Source: Dyadobacter frigoris
Lineage (GTDB): Bacteria > Bacteroidota > Bacteroidia > Cytophagales > Spirosomataceae
Assembly (NCBI RefSeq): GCF_005280585.1
Contig: NZ_SZVO01000007.1
Location: 62,001 to 126,000 of the forward strand
Length of the DNA stretch: 64,000 nucleotides
Direction of reading: 5' to 3'
Part shown: piece by piece, positions 62,493-64,000 of the stretch
Layout of the letters: each line of letters opens with the position of its first letter
Position numbering within the stretch: position 1 is the first letter of the stretch
Translations under genes and position numbers: made by a program
Notes under the pieces: model-generated
Seen by the model: only the letters and a program-made list of their open reading frames with translations
What the model was told of the DNA's origin: nothing
The model's database searches: none

Positions 62493-63404
62493 ATGTCCAT
62501 TATAAATCAAAATACAGATACACTTGATATTGTTTTACCTGGACTGATGCGTCGCTATACAGAGCGCGTTCCTGACGTAAAAAAGATTTTAAATTCCATG
62601 ATTTCGGAAGGAATTATTGGCACTGAAAAGGATATAGAAAACGATCACATTGCTTTCCGTACCATGGGCGTTCCACGGCTTGGAATTCAATCTTTTGAAA
62701 AGATTTTTCTTCATTACGGTTATGAAAAAAAGGATCATTATTTCTTTGAAGGTAAAAAACTGGATGCGTGGTGGTATAGTCCGCCAAGGGAAACAGATCC
62801 GCGGATTTTTGTAAGTGAACTTCGTGTGGGCGATCTTTCTGAAGAAAGTCAGCGTATTATTAAAAGTTATACGGATGAAGTCATCAGTGATCCGGTGGAT
62901 AATCTTGATTTAAACAATGGTGAAGATGTTGATGCTTTTTTGCACACGCCGCTTTGGCGCACACCTACGTTAAGCGATTATCTGACTTTGTTAAAAGAAA
63001 GCGAATATGCGGCCTGGGTAATATATAATCGCTATTATCTAAATCACTTCACGATCAGCGTACACAACTTACCCGAAGGTTATAATACCGTTTCAGATTT
63101 TAACGTATTTCTGGAAAAGCATGGAATTTCGCTCAATACATCAGGAGGAAAAATTAAAACCAGTCCGGATGGTGGTTTGATACAAAGTGCTACCGTTGCA
63201 CAAATGCTCGAAGCCGAATTTGCAGATGGCGAAACATATAAAATTTCAGGCTCTTATGTAGAATTTGCAGAAAGAAAGGTTTTAACTAAATTTCAAAATC
63301 TGCCAACTGATCAAATTTCAAGAAAAAATCGACGGGATGGATTTGAAGCGACCAACGCGGATAAGATTTTTGAAAGTACTTACACGACGCAAACGGGCAA
63401 GTAA
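62493..63404 (+). CDS. DUF1338 family protein (2-oxoadipate dioxygenase/decarboxylase-like)
   Basis: A 303-aa protein of the DUF1338 family, vicinal-oxygen-chelate fold. The likely metal ligands are His 52 (DHIAFRTMG), His 185 (YLNHFTISVHN) and Glu 257 (SYVEFAERK), with the substrate-binding Arg 56. The characterised member HglS turns 2-oxoadipate into D-2-hydroxyglutarate in lysine breakdown with Fe(II) and two oxidation steps. The residues fit, but no lysine catabolic genes lie nearby in the window, so the substrate is inferred. Confidence 0.85.
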   Translation: MSIINQNTDTLDIVLPGLMRRYTERVPDVKKILNSMISEGIIGTEKDIENDHIAFRTMGVPRLGIQSFEKIFLHYGYEKKDHYFFEGKKLDAWWYSPPRETDPRIFVSELRVGDLSEESQRIIKSYTDEVISDPVDNLDLNNGEDVDAFLHTPLWRTPTLSDYLTLLKESEYAAWVIYNRYYLNHFTISVHNLPEGYNTVSDFNVFLEKHGISLNTSGGKIKTSPDGGLIQSATVAQMLEAEFADGETYKISGSYVEFAERKVLTKFQNLPTDQISRKNRRDGFEATNADKIFESTYTTQTGK

Positions 63405-63517
63405 ACAACTATTTTATTCAAAGTTGTGGTAAGGGCCACTAACTTATTGCTAATCAAAAGCGAATGAGTAAATTAGAATTAAGTTAAACCGATTGAAAAA
63501 AATTAACCAAAATAATC

Positions 63518-63694
63518 ATGGTTGTAGTGATCAAGAAAGATGCACAGCCTTCAGCAATTAAAGATGCGATGAAAGCTATTGAAGAAGACATAGCCACCCG
63601 AAAAGGTTTTGATGTTAAGAAATATGCAGGAAAACTTCAACGAGGTTTAGACGGATTAACTTACCAAAAGCAGGTAAGAGATGAGTGGAAGTAA
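63518..63694 (+). CDS. 58-aa small protein, possible antitoxin of the DUF6883 gene
   Basis: A 58-aa frame from ATG 63518 to TAA 63694, starting MVVVIKKDAQPSAIKDAMKA and ending GLDGLTYQKQVRDEWK. It is charged and probably helical with a short N-terminal strand. Its last 14 bases overlap the start of the following gene, as in toxin-antitoxin pairs. Small proteins with this ending are, from memory, found next to DUF6883 genes. The assignment as antitoxin is inference. Confidence 0.7.
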   Translation: MVVVIKKDAQPSAIKDAMKAIEEDIATRKGFDVKKYAGKLQRGLDGLTYQKQVRDEWK

Positions 63695-64000
63695 AATGTA
63701 TTTACCTCATTATAATAATATATACATTTCAAGTAATAAGCTTAAAGACTACTTATTAAATCTTGATCATGAAACTGGTGGTTCAAAAGCGATTTATTTT
63801 AGAAAAATTGGATTCTCTGAAATCAATATTCAAGAGTTTTCAAGACAATTAATGCTAATTCCCCAGCTTAACGAGATTTCCAAAGTTGTTCAAAATCATT
63901 TTGGAACAAAATTTATTATTGAAGGCAATTTAGATGTGACTGGAAAAACATATCCTATAACAACAGTCTGGTTTATTGAAAATCAAAGTGAAATTCCTAA
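63681..64000 (+). CDS. DUF6883-like protein (cut by right window edge)
   Basis: A frame open from ATG 63681 to the end of the window (106 codons visible). It starts MSGSKMYLPHYNNIYISSNKL and continues with KDYLLNLDHETGGSKAIYF and later FIIEGNLDVTGKTYPITTV, the pattern of DUF6883: a short domain of about 110 residues with a conserved KLxxYLLnxxHxxGxxKa beginning and a GxLxxPxG-type strand. Such domains occur alone next to a small gene or at the end of polymorphic toxins. The gene overlaps the 58-aa gene by 14 bp. Function is not established. Confidence 0.7.
   Translation, partial: MSGSKMYLPHYNNIYISSNKLKDYLLNLDHETGGSKAIYFRKIGFSEINIQEFSRQLMLIPQLNEISKVVQNHFGTKFIIEGNLDVTGKTYPITTVWFIENQSEIP

Noticed and set aside
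1..64000. CRISPR array, rRNA genes, insertion sequences, integrase or prophage
   Set aside because: No evenly spaced direct repeats with spacers, no rRNA-like sequence and no transposase or integrase frame were found on either strand.

Overview
The window reads as a chromosomal segment of a free-living, aerobic member of the Bacteroidota, most likely Cytophagales/Spirosomataceae and Dyadobacter-like. The reasons are an alternative complex III operon (actABCDEF), promoters of the TAnnTTTG type, DUF3078, DUF1080 and 'planctomycete-type' cytochrome/DUF1501 proteins, a class II ribonucleotide reductase, and moderate-to-low GC. The genus is inference from gene content; no 16S rRNA gene is present.

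Layout. Positions 1-8.2 kb hold the minus-strand alternative complex III operon, cut by the left edge inside actF. Positions 8.4-15.6 kb carry tRNA-Cys, rpsA, an HNH protein, smpB and accD, with two plus-strand genes among them. Positions 14.2-22.9 kb are the distal half of a division/cell-wall cluster, murD-ftsW-murG-murC-ftsQ-ftsA-ftsZ. Positions 23.0-26.1 kb are a compact operon: an ECF-like sigma factor with a hydrophobic tail, a 61-aa protein, an MscS-type channel, DUF3078 and MscL. Positions 26.2-29.2 kb are rplM-rpsI-rpsB-tsf. Positions 29.4-36.9 kb are mixed metabolic and repair genes (DUF1080, DUF2520, KdsC-like phosphatase, acyltransferase, deacetylase, sbcD, DksA-like, pdhB).

Positions 37.1-44.0 kb carry a three-gene operon of two transglutaminase-like proteins (one fused to DUF2126) and a circularly permuted ATP-grasp/alpha-E protein, a predicted peptide-modifying system with no settled function. 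Positions 45.3-53.2 kb form an AT-rich accessory zone inserted between housekeeping genes and split by nrdJ. On the proC side are a TcmP/three-Cys pair, a class III Fic protein and a zeta-toxin-like kinase with an overlapping 50-aa gene. On the purB side is a two-gene ATPase plus DxD (TOPRIM-like) operon that looks like a small defence system. Positions 53.3-63.4 kb return to metabolism: purB, an aquaporin, a haem-binding protein, a three-gene planctomycete-type cytochrome/DUF1501 operon and a DUF1338 dioxygenase-like gene. The right edge cuts a DUF6883 gene that overlaps a 58-aa gene, probably another toxin-antitoxin-like pair.

The best candidates for undescribed biology are the ATPase/DxD pair, the TcmP/three-Cys pair, the sigma factor-mechanosensitive channel operon, the ATP-grasp/alpha-E/transglutaminase operon, and a 10-bp-phased GTCA repeat array upstream of rpsB. 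No transposase, integrase, CRISPR array or rRNA gene was seen.
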